From CAVUCH01 sp963739995 (lineage in GTDB: Bacteria; Acidobacteriota; Vicinamibacteria; Vicinamibacterales; JAENWD01), in assembly GCA_963739995.1 (NCBI GenBank), contig CAVUCH010000015.1:75147-139146 (forward strand): DNA of 64,000 nucleotides. The letters run 5' to 3'. A program made the position numbers and the translations under genes. This document shows positions 9,210 through 17,406 of the stretch, piece after piece. Numbering within the stretch: position 1 is the stretch's first letter; each line of letters opens with the position of its first letter. Under the pieces are notes generated by a model. It did no database searches. It saw only the letters and a program-made list of their open reading frames with translations, and was not told the origin of the DNA.

Positions 9210-10112
9210 ATGCATGACGTGATCATCGTCGGAGGCGGCCCGGCAGGATTGAGCGCCGCGCTGCTGCTGGGCCGGGCCCGACGCCGTACGGTCGTCTGCG
9301 ACGCTGGGATGCCGCGCAACCGCACGTCGCACGCGCTGCACGGCTTCCTGTCGCGAGACGGCATCCCGCCGGCCGAACTGTTGCGCACAGGCCGCGACGA
9401 GATCCGCCGGTACGAAATCGAGTGGCGATCCGAACGCGTGACCTCCGTGTGGCGCCGCTCCGACGCGTTCGAAGTGCAGGTCGAGACCGGCGATCGACTG
9501 CAGGCCCGCAAGCTCCTGATCGCCACCGGGGTGGCCGATCGGTTGCCGGCAATCGAGGGGTTCGAGGCGTGCTACGGACGCAGCGTCCACCATTGTCCGT
9601 ACTGCGATGGGTGGGAGTGGCGGGACGCGCCCCTCGCAGTGCTTGGCAGCGGCAAGGCCGGCGCGGCCCTCGCGCTTGCGCTGCTCACGTGGAGCGCCGA
9701 CGTCCACCTGTTTACCAACGGGCCATCGCGGCTCCCGACGCCGGTGCGGCAGAAACTGGGCGCGCAAGGCATCGCGGTCCACCACGGCCCGGTCGCCGCA
9801 CTCCACCACGAGGACGGCAGGCTCAACGCCGTTCGGCTGCAGCACGGGGATGCCGTTCCGCGCAGCGCGCTGTTCTTCACGACCGGGCAATACCAGCGCG
9901 AGTCGTTCGCGTCGCAGCTCGGGTGCGAGTTCACGCGGAAGGGGACGGTCAGGACCGATCGATACGGGCAGACCTGCGTACCGGGGGTCTTTGTCGTGGG
10001 AGACGCCTCGGTCGACGTACAGTTCGTGGTCGTGGCGGCCGCGGAGGGCGCGAAGGCCGCCGTCCTGATCAACAAGCAGTTCCAGTCCGAGGCCGGACAG
10101 GCGCTCGCCTGA
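9210..10112 (+). CDS. Thioredoxin-reductase-like FAD/NAD(P)H oxidoreductase
   Basis: 300 residues with the FAD dinucleotide fold GGGPAG at 8-13, the redox-active CPYC at 129-132, a second nucleotide-binding glycine motif (LGSGKAG), and a C-terminal GDAS FAD-ribityl motif followed by VVVAAAEGAKAA. Size and layout match the short thioredoxin-reductase-like group that acts on unknown disulfide partners rather than canonical TrxB. ATG 9210 was chosen because the Rossmann strand MHDVIIVGGGPAG begins immediately. It is followed 13 bp later by the AI-2E permease gene, so the two are probably co-transcribed. Confidence 0.92.
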   Translation: MHDVIIVGGGPAGLSAALLLGRARRRTVVCDAGMPRNRTSHALHGFLSRDGIPPAELLRTGRDEIRRYEIEWRSERVTSVWRRSDAFEVQVETGDRLQARKLLIATGVADRLPAIEGFEACYGRSVHHCPYCDGWEWRDAPLAVLGSGKAGAALALALLTWSADVHLFTNGPSRLPTPVRQKLGAQGIAVHHGPVAALHHEDGRLNAVRLQHGDAVPRSALFFTTGQYQRESFASQLGCEFTRKGTVRTDRYGQTCVPGVFVVGDASVDVQFVVVAAAEGAKAAVLINKQFQSEAGQALA

Positions 10113-10125
10113 CGCGAACGGAGCG

Positions 10126-11289
10126 ATGATGGGTGCCGAGACGACGCTGCTCGAGCCGCGGAAGGCAGACGACGAAGAGACGATCACCACGGCTCCGGCG
10201 CCCATGGGCGTCCGGAGCCTCAGCCTCACCGTCATCGCCATCGTCGCCGCCATTTTCGCGCTGCAGTACGGCAAGCAGTTCTTCATTCCGCTCGTGATCA
10301 GCGTGCTCGTCAGCTACGCGCTGGATCCGATCGTGTCGTGGTTTGCGAAGCGACACGTGCCGCGGGCACTCGCCGCGGCTCTCGTGCTGCTGACCGTAGT
10401 CGGCAGCGTGAGCGCGGCTGCCTACAGCTTGCGCGGGGAGGCCGCGACGATCGTGCAGCAACTGCCCGAGGCGGCGCAGCGCCTCCGCACTGCCCTCCGT
10501 AAAGACCTCCAGGCCAACGGGGGCGGTACGATTGAACAGGTGCAGAAGGCCGCGTCGGAGCTGTCGCGGGCGGCGAATGAGGTTGCCGCGTCGACGCCCC
10601 CGCCGAAGGGCGTGCAGCGCGTGCAGATCGAGGAGCCTGCGGTGAAGGTGAGCGACTACCTGTGGTGGAGCTCCGCGGGGATCATGGCGTTTGCCGCCCA
10701 GACGGTATCGCTGCTCTTCCTCGTCTACTTCATGCTGATGTCGGGCGATCTGTTCAAGCGCAAGCTGGTCCAGGTGACCGGACCTACGCTGACCAAGAAG
10801 AAGATCACCGTGCAGATCCTGGACGAGATCTCGGGGCAGATCGAGCGCTTCCTCTTCGTGCAGGCATTCACGAGCGTTCTCGTCGCGCTCGCCAGCTGGA
10901 TTGCGTTCCGCTGGGTGGGCCTCGAGCAGGCGGGCGTCTGGGCAATCTTGGCGGGCGTGTTCAACTCGATCCCCTACTTCGGCCCGGTCGTCGTCACCGG
11001 CGGCATCGCCATCGTGTCCTTCCTGCAGTTCGGGACGATCGGCATGGCAGTCTTCGTGGCAACCATCGCGCTGGCTATCACCAGCCTCGAAGGCTTTCTC
11101 CTCACGCCGTGGCTGACGAGCCGCGCGAGCAGCATGAATGCGGTTGCCATCTTCGTGGGCCTGCTGTTCTGGAGCTGGCTCTGGGGTGTGTGGGGCACAC
11201 TGCTCGCGGTGCCGATGCTCATGGTGATCAAAGCGGTGTGCGATCGTATCGAGGATCTGAAGTCGGTGGGAGAGCTGCTCGGTGATTGA
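10126..11289 (+). CDS. AI-2E family transporter (UPF0118 permease)
   Basis: 387 residues with two N-terminal membrane helices (about 29-62), a third near 78-96, a soluble loop of about 100 residues, then a cluster of four to five C-terminal helices. Family blocks include DPIVSWF, ILDEISGQIERFLFVQ, NSIPYFGPVVVTGG and GFLLTPWLTSRASSMNAVAIFVGLLFWSWLWG. Members include TqsA and PerM-like permeases and some sodium/proton antiporters, so the substrate cannot be assigned. Start ATG 10126 is followed directly by a second ATG. Confidence 0.95.
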   Translation: MMGAETTLLEPRKADDEETITTAPAPMGVRSLSLTVIAIVAAIFALQYGKQFFIPLVISVLVSYALDPIVSWFAKRHVPRALAAALVLLTVVGSVSAAAYSLRGEAATIVQQLPEAAQRLRTALRKDLQANGGGTIEQVQKAASELSRAANEVAASTPPPKGVQRVQIEEPAVKVSDYLWWSSAGIMAFAAQTVSLLFLVYFMLMSGDLFKRKLVQVTGPTLTKKKITVQILDEISGQIERFLFVQAFTSVLVALASWIAFRWVGLEQAGVWAILAGVFNSIPYFGPVVVTGGIAIVSFLQFGTIGMAVFVATIALAITSLEGFLLTPWLTSRASSMNAVAIFVGLLFWSWLWGVWGTLLAVPMLMVIKAVCDRIEDLKSVGELLGD

Positions 11290-11412
11290 ACACGCCTCAC
11301 TCTCATCCGGTCGCCACGACCTCGATGGCAGGAAGGACATGGCGGCCGCGAACGGATCAGGGGTTTGTTCCTTCCGTACCTGAATTGCCTTCGAAGCTGA
11401 GGTTCTACCTGA

Positions 11413-11471
11413 TTTGTCCTTTCCGCGAGGTCAGTTTGTCCTTCGCGGCCTCAGTGTCCTTGGTGTCCAGC
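11413..11471. repeat. Short tandem repeat of about 20 bp
   Basis: Three degrading copies of a unit beginning TTTGTCCTT: TTTGTCCTTTCCGCGAGGTC, then TTTGTCCTTCGCGGCCTCAG, then TGTCCTTGGTGTCCAG. It lies between the convergent AI-2E and ligD-like genes, the usual place for such interspersed repeats. Confidence 0.75.
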
Positions 11472-11472
11472 C

Positions 11473-12405
11473 TCACAGGAACGTGCCGAGATTGAACCGC
11501 CCTCGCGCCTGCAGCAGGGGCTTCCAGAGATCGCCGATTTCCGCGAGGCGTGCCGGCATGGTGTCCATCCTGAAGTCGTCGATCGTCACACCCCCTTCGA
11601 GCTCCGTCCACGTGATCGGGGCCGACACCGGCGCACGCGGGCGGGGGCGCACGGAATAGATCGATGCGAGCGTGCGGCCCCACGCGTTCTGGTTGTAGTC
11701 CACGAGCACCCGCCCTTTCGGCCGCTTCGCAACCCGGTATTCCGCCGTGATGAGCGCCGGGTGCCGGGCAGCAAGCTCCAAGGCCAGCGCCTTCGCGAAC
11801 CGCCACACCTCCTTCTGCACTGGTCCGCGCACGATCGGCACATACACGTGCAGCCCACGGGAGCCGGTGGTTTTCACGAGCACGGGCATGCGCAGCGCGC
11901 CGAGCGCGTCACGCACGACCAAGCCGGTTTCCCGCACGCGCTCGAAGGTTGCGCCCTCCCCCGGATCCAGGTCGAAGTGCAGGTAGTCCGGCCGGTCCAC
12001 GTCATCACAGCGTGCGTACCACTGGTTCAGGTCGATGCACCCGAGGTTGATCACCCAGAGCAGCGCGGCAACGTCCTGCACCAGGGGGAAGTCGATGATG
12101 CTGCCGGACCCGTGCGCGATCGCACAGGTCTCGATCCACTGCGGGCGCGGAGATGGCGCGCGTTTCATGAAGAAGAACTCGCCATGAGCCCCGTGCGGAT
12201 ACCGCTTCATCACCATCGCGCGATCGCGGAGGTGCGGCAGCAGCGCGGCGGAGACGTCTGCGTAGTACTGCAGCAGGTCGCCCTTGGTAATCGCGAGCTC
12301 GGGCCAGAACGGCTTCGAGAGGTTCGTCAGGCGCACGTCCTTGCCCGCGACCCGCACGAAGGCGTCAGGAGAATCGCGGGGTATGAGAAGGCGTGCCCGG
12401 GGCAT
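11473..12405 (-). CDS. LigD-type DNA primase/polymerase (NHEJ polymerase domain, stand-alone)
   Basis: 310 residues of the archaeo-eukaryotic-primase-like polymerase domain that LigD uses to fill ends in non-homologous end joining. Landmarks are LTNLSKPFWPE near the N-terminus, DLLQYYADVS, MKRYPHGAHGEFFFMKRAP, the metal-binding HFDLDPG, and TGSRGLHVYVPI. No ligase or nuclease domain is fused, and no ku gene lies nearby. Start ATG 12405 was chosen because the longer frame to 12444 is encoded by the repeat array. A partner ligase elsewhere in the genome is likely. Confidence 0.93.
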   Translation of the reverse strand: MPRARLLIPRDSPDAFVRVAGKDVRLTNLSKPFWPELAITKGDLLQYYADVSAALLPHLRDRAMVMKRYPHGAHGEFFFMKRAPSPRPQWIETCAIAHGSGSIIDFPLVQDVAALLWVINLGCIDLNQWYARCDDVDRPDYLHFDLDPGEGATFERVRETGLVVRDALGALRMPVLVKTTGSRGLHVYVPIVRGPVQKEVWRFAKALALELAARHPALITAEYRVAKRPKGRVLVDYNQNAWGRTLASIYSVRPRPRAPVSAPITWTELEGGVTIDDFRMDTMPARLAEIGDLWKPLLQARGRFNLGTFL

Positions 12406-12417
12406 CACGCAGACCCA

Positions 12418-12597
12418 ATGCAGAATGCACGATGCAAAATGCACGATGCCAATTCAAGAGCCATACGGTGAGATGTGGTGCAACAATCCGAGACAGCAGC
12501 CATGCTGCGGCGTCCCACCCGTGCGCAGCGGGGGCGACCGCGCGCGGAACATGCGTGGCTCGAGTTCGCTGGCATTGTGCATCGTGCAGTGTGCATT
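12418..12597. repeat. Inverted pair of ATGCANN heptamer arrays
   Basis: The left arm (12418-12452) reads as heptamers ATGCAGA, ATGCACG, ATGCAAA, ATGCACG. The right arm (12570-12597) carries the complement (GCATTGTGCATCGTGCA). About 117 bp lies between the arms. The same family occurs at 39921-40190. Confidence 0.85.
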
Positions 12598-12605
12598 TCT
12601 CCGCG

Positions 12606-13235
12606 TCACAACCTGCCCAGCTTCGGCGGCCGCACGCCATGGCGGACGGCCCCCATGACGGGCGCGTATTCCAGCTCCACGCCGGCGCTCGCCTGGCGCA
12701 GCAGCAGGCCGCCACGGCTCATGTCACCGCGGCCAACGAACGCGGTCGGGAACAGGAGACGCAGTCCGAAGATGTCCAGCAGCACGTCGACGTACTTCGG
12801 TGACGCAATCGAGCCCAGGAGCACGACTTCGCCTCCTTCGCCGATCGCGCGCGCGACACGGCGGGCGCTTGCAACCAGCGGCGTGCGATACGCCGGATTC
12901 GCCAGGTCGATTTCAATCTGGGCGAACAGGCGCAGGGCGTCGGCGTTCACGTGCGTGTCGGCGCTGCGCAATCCCGCGCCCGGCGTGATCACGAGCACCC
13001 CGCCACCCAGCTCCGTCGTCGCCGGGTGATCCCCGACGTTGGCAAAGCGCCGCGCGTAGGTCAGCTTGCCGCGAAAGTAGAGCCCGCTGACAAAGGCGAA
13101 CACCTCGCCCATCTGCGCGCCTTGCGGGGACTGCACGCGGTGGGCGAGCTCGAAAGCGGCGCGTGGCGACAGCAGCTGCTGGGCCCGGACGCCGCCCGCG
13201 TTCGCCGGCGACAGCACGAAGAGGCGCGGCATCAT
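12606..13235 (-). CDS. Conserved hypothetical protein
   Basis: 209 residues that I do not recognise. The N-terminal MMPRLFVLSPANAGG and AQMGEVFAFVSGLYFRGKLTYARRF, and the C-terminal GEVVLLGSIASPKYVDVLLDIF and GRGDMSRGGLLLR, look like a conserved globular protein without signal peptide or membrane helices. An ATG directly follows the first ATG. It starts nine bases after the DUF4112 gene ends, so the two are probably one operon. Confidence 0.8.
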   Translation of the reverse strand: MMPRLFVLSPANAGGVRAQQLLSPRAAFELAHRVQSPQGAQMGEVFAFVSGLYFRGKLTYARRFANVGDHPATTELGGGVLVITPGAGLRSADTHVNADALRLFAQIEIDLANPAYRTPLVASARRVARAIGEGGEVVLLGSIASPKYVDVLLDIFGLRLLFPTAFVGRGDMSRGGLLLRQASAGVELEYAPVMGAVRHGVRPPKLGRL

Positions 13236-13244
13236 CCCGCCGAG

Positions 13245-13742
13245 TCAGAGGCCCCCTCGCGCCACCCACCGCACCAGGAACCACAAAATGACGATCGGAA
13301 TCGCGATCACCGCCAGCATCGCGAACGCGATCGCGATGACGAACAGCCAGTCGCCGCGTGAGGGGGGCCGCTCCTCCCAGGCGTGCCGCTCGAGCAGCTT
13401 CATGTTCCAGTCGTTGGCCTTCCACGCCACGTCGAACGCATCACCTAGAAGAGGCACTGCTCCGATCACGGCGTCGATGACCACGTTGAGCAGCATCCGC
13501 AGCTGCACGACCCGAGGAATGCCGAGCTGCATGCCGGTGACGACGATGGCAATCGAATAGAGCGGCGTGATCATGTCGCCCAGACCGGGCAGCAGGCCGA
13601 GGATCGGATCCCAGCCGAACCGGATGCCGAGACCGGGAATCTCGAATGCGCTGTCGAGCTGCGTGCTCCACCGCCGCAGCAGTTCCAGCCGGGCCTGCAT
13701 AGCGGGGCTGAGGGCTCGGAGACGGCGGGGCGTGGAAGACAT
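13245..13742 (-). CDS. DUF4112 domain-containing membrane protein
   Basis: 165 residues. The block LDSAFEIPGLGIRFGWDPILGLLPGLGD, then VQLRMLLNVVIDAVIGAVPLLGDAFDVAWKAN, is the DUF4112 signature, with membrane-spanning stretches at about 48-70 and 132-157. The function of the family is unknown. It precedes the hypothetical at 12606. Confidence 0.92.
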   Translation of the reverse strand: MSSTPRRLRALSPAMQARLELLRRWSTQLDSAFEIPGLGIRFGWDPILGLLPGLGDMITPLYSIAIVVTGMQLGIPRVVQLRMLLNVVIDAVIGAVPLLGDAFDVAWKANDWNMKLLERHAWEERPPSRGDWLFVIAIAFAMLAVIAIPIVILWFLVRWVARGGL

Positions 13743-13819
13743 GCAAGAACAACGGGCGAGGGTGTGTAGGAGCGGTTCGCGAAACCTGCGTAGGGCGCGT
13801 CGCGACCGCCCCTAACAGA

Positions 13820-14884
13820 TCAAATAGCCCAGCGCAGGAGGACCGACCCGACGGTAAACCCGGCGCCCACGGACGTGAGCAGGACGAGGCTGCCCTTCTT
13901 CAAGCGGCCATCGGCCACCGCATCGTTCAGCGCGAGCGGGATCGTCGCAGCCGTCGTGTTGCCGTAGGCGCCGATGTTGATGACGACCTTCTGCTCGTCG
14001 AGGCCGAGGCGCTCGGCGGCGGACAGGATGATCCGTTTGTTGGCCTGGTGCGAGACGAAGAGGTCGAGGTCGGCGCCCGTCAGACCGTTGCGCTCCAGCA
14101 GCCGGCGGCAGATTTCTTCGGTCTTTCGCACGGCGAACCTGAACACCGCTGCGCCGTCCTGCTTCACGTAGTGCAGCCGCTCGTTCACCGTCTCGTGTGA
14201 GGCCGGCCTCAGACTGCCGCCCGCCGGCATGCAGAGGGAAGGCCCACCACTGCCATCGACCTCGCACTCGAAGTCCACGATGCTGAGATCGCGGTCCGCC
14301 GCCTGCGACACCACCACCGCGCCGGCGCCGTCGCCGAACAGCACGCACGTAGTACGGTCGGTGTAGTCGATGATGCTCGACATCACGTCGGCGCCGACCG
14401 CCAGCGCGTGATCGTGGGCGCCGCTGGCCACAAGCTGCGCGGCCGTGGTCAGCGCGTACGTGAACCCCGAGCAAGCGGCGCCGAGGTCGAAGCCCCACGC
14501 GTTGGTCGCGCCGATCTTGTGCTGCAGCAGGCACGCCGTGCTCGGAAACATCATGTCGGGCGTGGTCGTGCCGACAATGATGACGCCGATGTCCGCGGAG
14601 GTGAGGCCGGCCTGCTCGATTGCCCTGGTCGCAGCCTCCTTCGCGAGGTCCGACGTCGCGACGCCCGGATCGACGATGTGGCGCTCGCTGATGCCCGTGC
14701 GCTGCAGGATCCACTCGTGGTTGGTATCGACCATCCGTTCGAGATCATCGTTGGTCAGCAGCCGCGGCGGCACGTAGGTGGCCAGCCCGCTGATGCAGAC
14801 GGGCCGCAGCCCCGCACGCCTGAAGCGCCCGCGGTCATGTGTCGTAGCCGGCGACGGCGCCGTACTCTGCCCTGCAATCACCAC
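13820..14884 (-). CDS. fabH: Beta-ketoacyl-ACP synthase III FabH
   Basis: Condenses acetyl-CoA with malonyl-ACP to start fatty acid synthesis. In this 354-residue protein the catalytic triad is visible: Cys138 in GAACSGF, His279 in SHQANKRI and Asn309 in GAYGNTT. The GDGAGAVVV loop is also present. The GTG start at 14884 overlaps the ruvB end by seven bases. The first 25 residues are longer than usual. The C-terminal VGSVLLRW is typical. Confidence 0.96.
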   Translation of the reverse strand: MVIAGQSTAPSPATTHDRGRFRRAGLRPVCISGLATYVPPRLLTNDDLERMVDTNHEWILQRTGISERHIVDPGVATSDLAKEAATRAIEQAGLTSADIGVIIVGTTTPDMMFPSTACLLQHKIGATNAWGFDLGAACSGFTYALTTAAQLVASGAHDHALAVGADVMSSIIDYTDRTTCVLFGDGAGAVVVSQAADRDLSIVDFECEVDGSGGPSLCMPAGGSLRPASHETVNERLHYVKQDGAAVFRFAVRKTEEICRRLLERNGLTGADLDLFVSHQANKRIILSAAERLGLDEQKVVINIGAYGNTTAATIPLALNDAVADGRLKKGSLVLLTSVGAGFTVGSVLLRWAI

Positions 14885-15894
14885 AGGCGTTGATCCCTTC
14901 CCGGCGCCGTCAGGCCGAAGTAGTCGTACGCTCTCGCCGTTGCGACACGCCCGCGCGGCGTGCGATCGAGAAACCCAATCTGGATGAGGAACGGCTCGTA
15001 GATGTCCTCGATCGCGTCCCGCTCCTCGCTGATGGCCGCGCTGATCGTGCCGAGCCCCACCGGGCCGCCGCCGAACTTGTCGATGATCGTTCGAAGCAGC
15101 CGTCGATCGATGTCATCGAAGCCGTGTTCGTCGACCTCGAGGAGCTTCAAGGCGGCAAGCGCGACATCATGTGTGATCGTGCCATCGGCGCGCACCTGGG
15201 CATAATCGCGCACGCGGCGCAGCAGCCGGTTCGCGATCCGTGGTGTCCCGCGGGCGCGCCTGGCCAGCTCGGACGCCGCGGGCGGCTCGAGCGCCACGCC
15301 GAGGATCCGCGCCGATCGGCGGACGATCTCTTCGATGTCCTGCTGCTCGTAGAAGTCGAGCCGATGCACGATCCCGAAACGCGCGCGCAGCGGCGACGTG
15401 AGCAGCCCGGCCCGGGTGGTCGCGCCGACCAAGGTGAAGGGCTGTACCGGCACCTTCACGGAACGGGCACCAGGCCCCTGCCCGATGATGATGTCGAGCT
15501 CATAGTCCTCCATCGCGGGATAGAGGATCTCCTCGATAGCCGGCGGCATGCGGTGAATCTCGTCGATGAACAGCACCTCACGCTCTCCGAGGTTCGTGAG
15601 GATGGCCGCGAGGTCGCCGGGGCGCTCGAGGACGGGCCCCGCCGTCGCGCGGATCGCGGCGCCGAGCTCGTGGGCGATCACATAGGCGAGTGTTGTCTTG
15701 CCGAGGCCGGGAGGACCATACAGCAGCACGTGGTCGAGCGCCTCGCTACGGCCGGCCGCAGCGGCAATCGAGACTTGCAGGTTGGCGCGGACCCTGTCCT
15801 GCCCGATGTAGTCATCCAGCCGGCGCGGGCGCAGCCCCGCCTCGTACTGGACATCGTCGTCGGCGCGCGCGGGGGTGACGAGGCGGTCTGACAT
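14878..15894 (-). CDS. ruvB: Holliday junction branch migration helicase RuvB
   Basis: Motor ATPase that drives branch migration with RuvA. 338 residues with the YIGQDRVRANL start block, Walker A GPPGLGKT at 60-67, Walker B LFIDEIHR, sensor region GATTRAGLLTSPLRARFGI, and a winged-helix C-terminus (RTPRGRVATARAYDYFGL). It is separated from ruvA by a 272-bp gap that contains a possible small mobile element. Confidence 0.98.
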   Translation of the reverse strand: MSDRLVTPARADDDVQYEAGLRPRRLDDYIGQDRVRANLQVSIAAAAGRSEALDHVLLYGPPGLGKTTLAYVIAHELGAAIRATAGPVLERPGDLAAILTNLGEREVLFIDEIHRMPPAIEEILYPAMEDYELDIIIGQGPGARSVKVPVQPFTLVGATTRAGLLTSPLRARFGIVHRLDFYEQQDIEEIVRRSARILGVALEPPAASELARRARGTPRIANRLLRRVRDYAQVRADGTITHDVALAALKLLEVDEHGFDDIDRRLLRTIIDKFGGGPVGLGTISAAISEERDAIEDIYEPFLIQIGFLDRTPRGRVATARAYDYFGLTAPGRDQRLW

Positions 15895-15920
15895 TCTGAT
15901 ATCGCCGGGGCCCGGGCCCA

Positions 15921-16157
15921 GTGCTACTTTGTCAGCTCGGGAGAATCGGCCCGGTCACACATCGCTCCGCTCCCGATCGGGCGCGCGGGTAACCGCCGCT
16001 GTCGCGACGCGCCGGCTCTTGGCACCTCTGCCATTCGTGGCCGCGGCGAATTCTGGCGCTTTGTAGCGGCCGTTTTCAATTTCTCGGTCGCGCGCGTCCT
16101 CCACAGGCTGCCGCGCGACATGTGCCTGGCTGCGCCGCCGGTTCGACAAAGTAGCAC
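15921..16157. mobile_element. Candidate MITE-like element bounded by 13-bp inverted repeats
   Basis: GTGCTACTTTGTC at 15921-15933 is exactly matched by its complement GACAAAGTAGCAC at 16145-16157. The 237-bp unit sits between ruvA and ruvB. It encodes no recognisable protein, although a 77-residue Arg-rich frame is open across most of it on the minus strand. No clear target duplication is seen. The call rests on the terminal repeats alone. Confidence 0.45.
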
Positions 16158-16166
16158 CAGTCCCGA

Positions 16167-16751
16167 CTATCGCGACAAGCGCTTCAGGGTCCGCCGGAGC
16201 GCCACCTCGAACGCCGCGGTGGCGTCCTCGTTCAGCGCCGCATCCACGGCTTTCTCGAGCGCCGGGCGATGGTACCCCAGATTCACCAGCGCCGACACGA
16301 GGTCGTCGCGGAGGGAACTGCCCGGCGATGGTTCGACGGTCTGCGCAAATGCGGCGAGGCGATCCTTGAGCTCGAGCACAATCCGCTCTGCCGTCTTCTT
16401 GCCAACGCCGGGGATGGCCGTGAGGCGCACGACGTCGGCGCGCTGAATTGCTTGAATCAGATCATCAGGCTCGATCCCCGACAACACCGCCAGGGCAAGC
16501 TTCGGCCCGATGCCGCTGACGGCGATGAGCCGCTCGAAGAGCTGCAGCTCGAGCGCCGTGCTGAACCCGAAGAGCGCGATCGCGTCTTCGCGCACGTGCG
16601 TGTGCACCCGCAGCGCGATATCGCCTCCGGGCTCGGCCATCCCGTAGAACGACGAGACGGGCACCTGCACCTCGTAACCAACGCCCTGCACGTCGACGAT
16701 GACGCGGTTCGGATGCTTCTCGAGGAGACGGCCGCGGAGGAAGGCGATCAG
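16167..16751 (-). CDS. ruvA: Holliday junction DNA-binding protein RuvA (apparent CTG start)
   Basis: 194 residues. The conserved RuvA N-terminus (IAFLRGRLLEKHPNRVIVDV) lies upstream of the first ATG/GTG and begins at a CTG at 16751-16749. The first standard start, a GTG at 16691, would remove 20 conserved residues. Helix-hairpin-helix motifs are visible in LIAVSGIGPKLALAVLSG and LTAIPGVGKKTAERIVLELKD, followed by the C-terminal RuvB-contacting domain (LRDDLVSALVNLGYHRPALEKAV). The gene family is certain; the start is inferred. Confidence 0.95.
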   Translation of the reverse strand: MIAFLRGRLLEKHPNRVIVDVQGVGYEVQVPVSSFYGMAEPGGDIALRVHTHVREDAIALFGFSTALELQLFERLIAVSGIGPKLALAVLSGIEPDDLIQAIQRADVVRLTAIPGVGKKTAERIVLELKDRLAAFAQTVEPSPGSSLRDDLVSALVNLGYHRPALEKAVDAALNEDATAAFEVALRRTLKRLSR

Positions 16752-16854
16752 GAGACCGGCTCCGGGCTCCGGGCCCCGGGCTCCGGGCCGTGTCCGCCTC
16801 CGAGGCTGGGGCCTGACGAGCCCCGGAGCCTGGAGCCTGGAGCCTGGAGCCGAT
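16752..16854. repeat. Inverted GGCTCCG heptamer arrays between ruvC and ruvA
   Basis: GGCTCCG/GGGCCCC heptamers at 16756-16780 face GGAGCCT repeats at 16824-16852. They fill the whole ruvC-ruvA gap and could fold into a long hairpin in the transcript. Confidence 0.85.
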
Positions 16855-17406
16855 TCATAATCCCAGGTCCGCCGCCTTCACATCGCGCCAGCTGCGGATT
16901 CGGCGGCCACCGGAGGCCTCCCCCGTGATCCGGGCGTGATTGGCGCGGTTGACGTGGCAGATCGCTGCGGCGAGCGCGTCGGCGGCGTCGTGCGGGGTCG
17001 GGGCGGCGGTCAGGCCGAGCAGCAGCTTCACCATCTCCTGCACCTGGTGCTTGTCGGCCCGGCCGTAGCCGACGACGGCGCGCTTGATCTCGGCGGGCGT
17101 GTATTCCGCGATCGCAACACCCGCCGCAGCCGCCGCCACTATGGCGACGCCGCGTGCATGTCCGAGCTTCAACGCACTGCGGACGTTCGTAGCGTAGAAG
17201 AGGTTCTCGATTGCGACGCAGTCGGGCCGGCACTCCGCGAGCAGCCGGCCCAGTTCGACGTGAATGGTCAGGAGACGATCAGGGAAGGGCGTGTGAGCCG
17301 GGCTGGTGATGGCCCCACATGCGACGAGGTGGTGGCGCCGGCTGTCGGTCTCGATGCAACCGTACCCGGTGCGTTCCGAGCCGGGATCGATCCCGAAGAC
17401 CCTCAC
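16855..17406 (-). CDS. ruvC: Crossover junction endodeoxyribonuclease RuvC
   Basis: Resolves Holliday junctions. 183 residues with the RNase H-like acidic sites visible: Asp7 in VRVFGIDPGSERTGYG, Glu in VAIENLFYATNVRSALKLG, and the C-terminal APTPHDAADALAAAICH. The GTG start at 17406 overlaps the yebC stop as GTGA. Confidence 0.97.
   Translation of the reverse strand: MRVFGIDPGSERTGYGCIETDSRRHHLVACGAITSPAHTPFPDRLLTIHVELGRLLAECRPDCVAIENLFYATNVRSALKLGHARGVAIVAAAAAGVAIAEYTPAEIKRAVVGYGRADKHQVQEMVKLLLGLTAAPTPHDAADALAAAICHVNRANHARITGEASGGRRIRSWRDVKAADLGL

Noticed and set aside
12405..12444. N-terminal extension of the LigD-type polymerase
   Set aside because: The added 13 residues are encoded by the ATGCANN heptamer array.
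15924..16157. 77-codon frame between ruvA and ruvB as a gene
   Set aside because: It starts within the terminal inverted repeat, is Arg-rich and lacks a ribosome site; I treat it as part of the candidate element.
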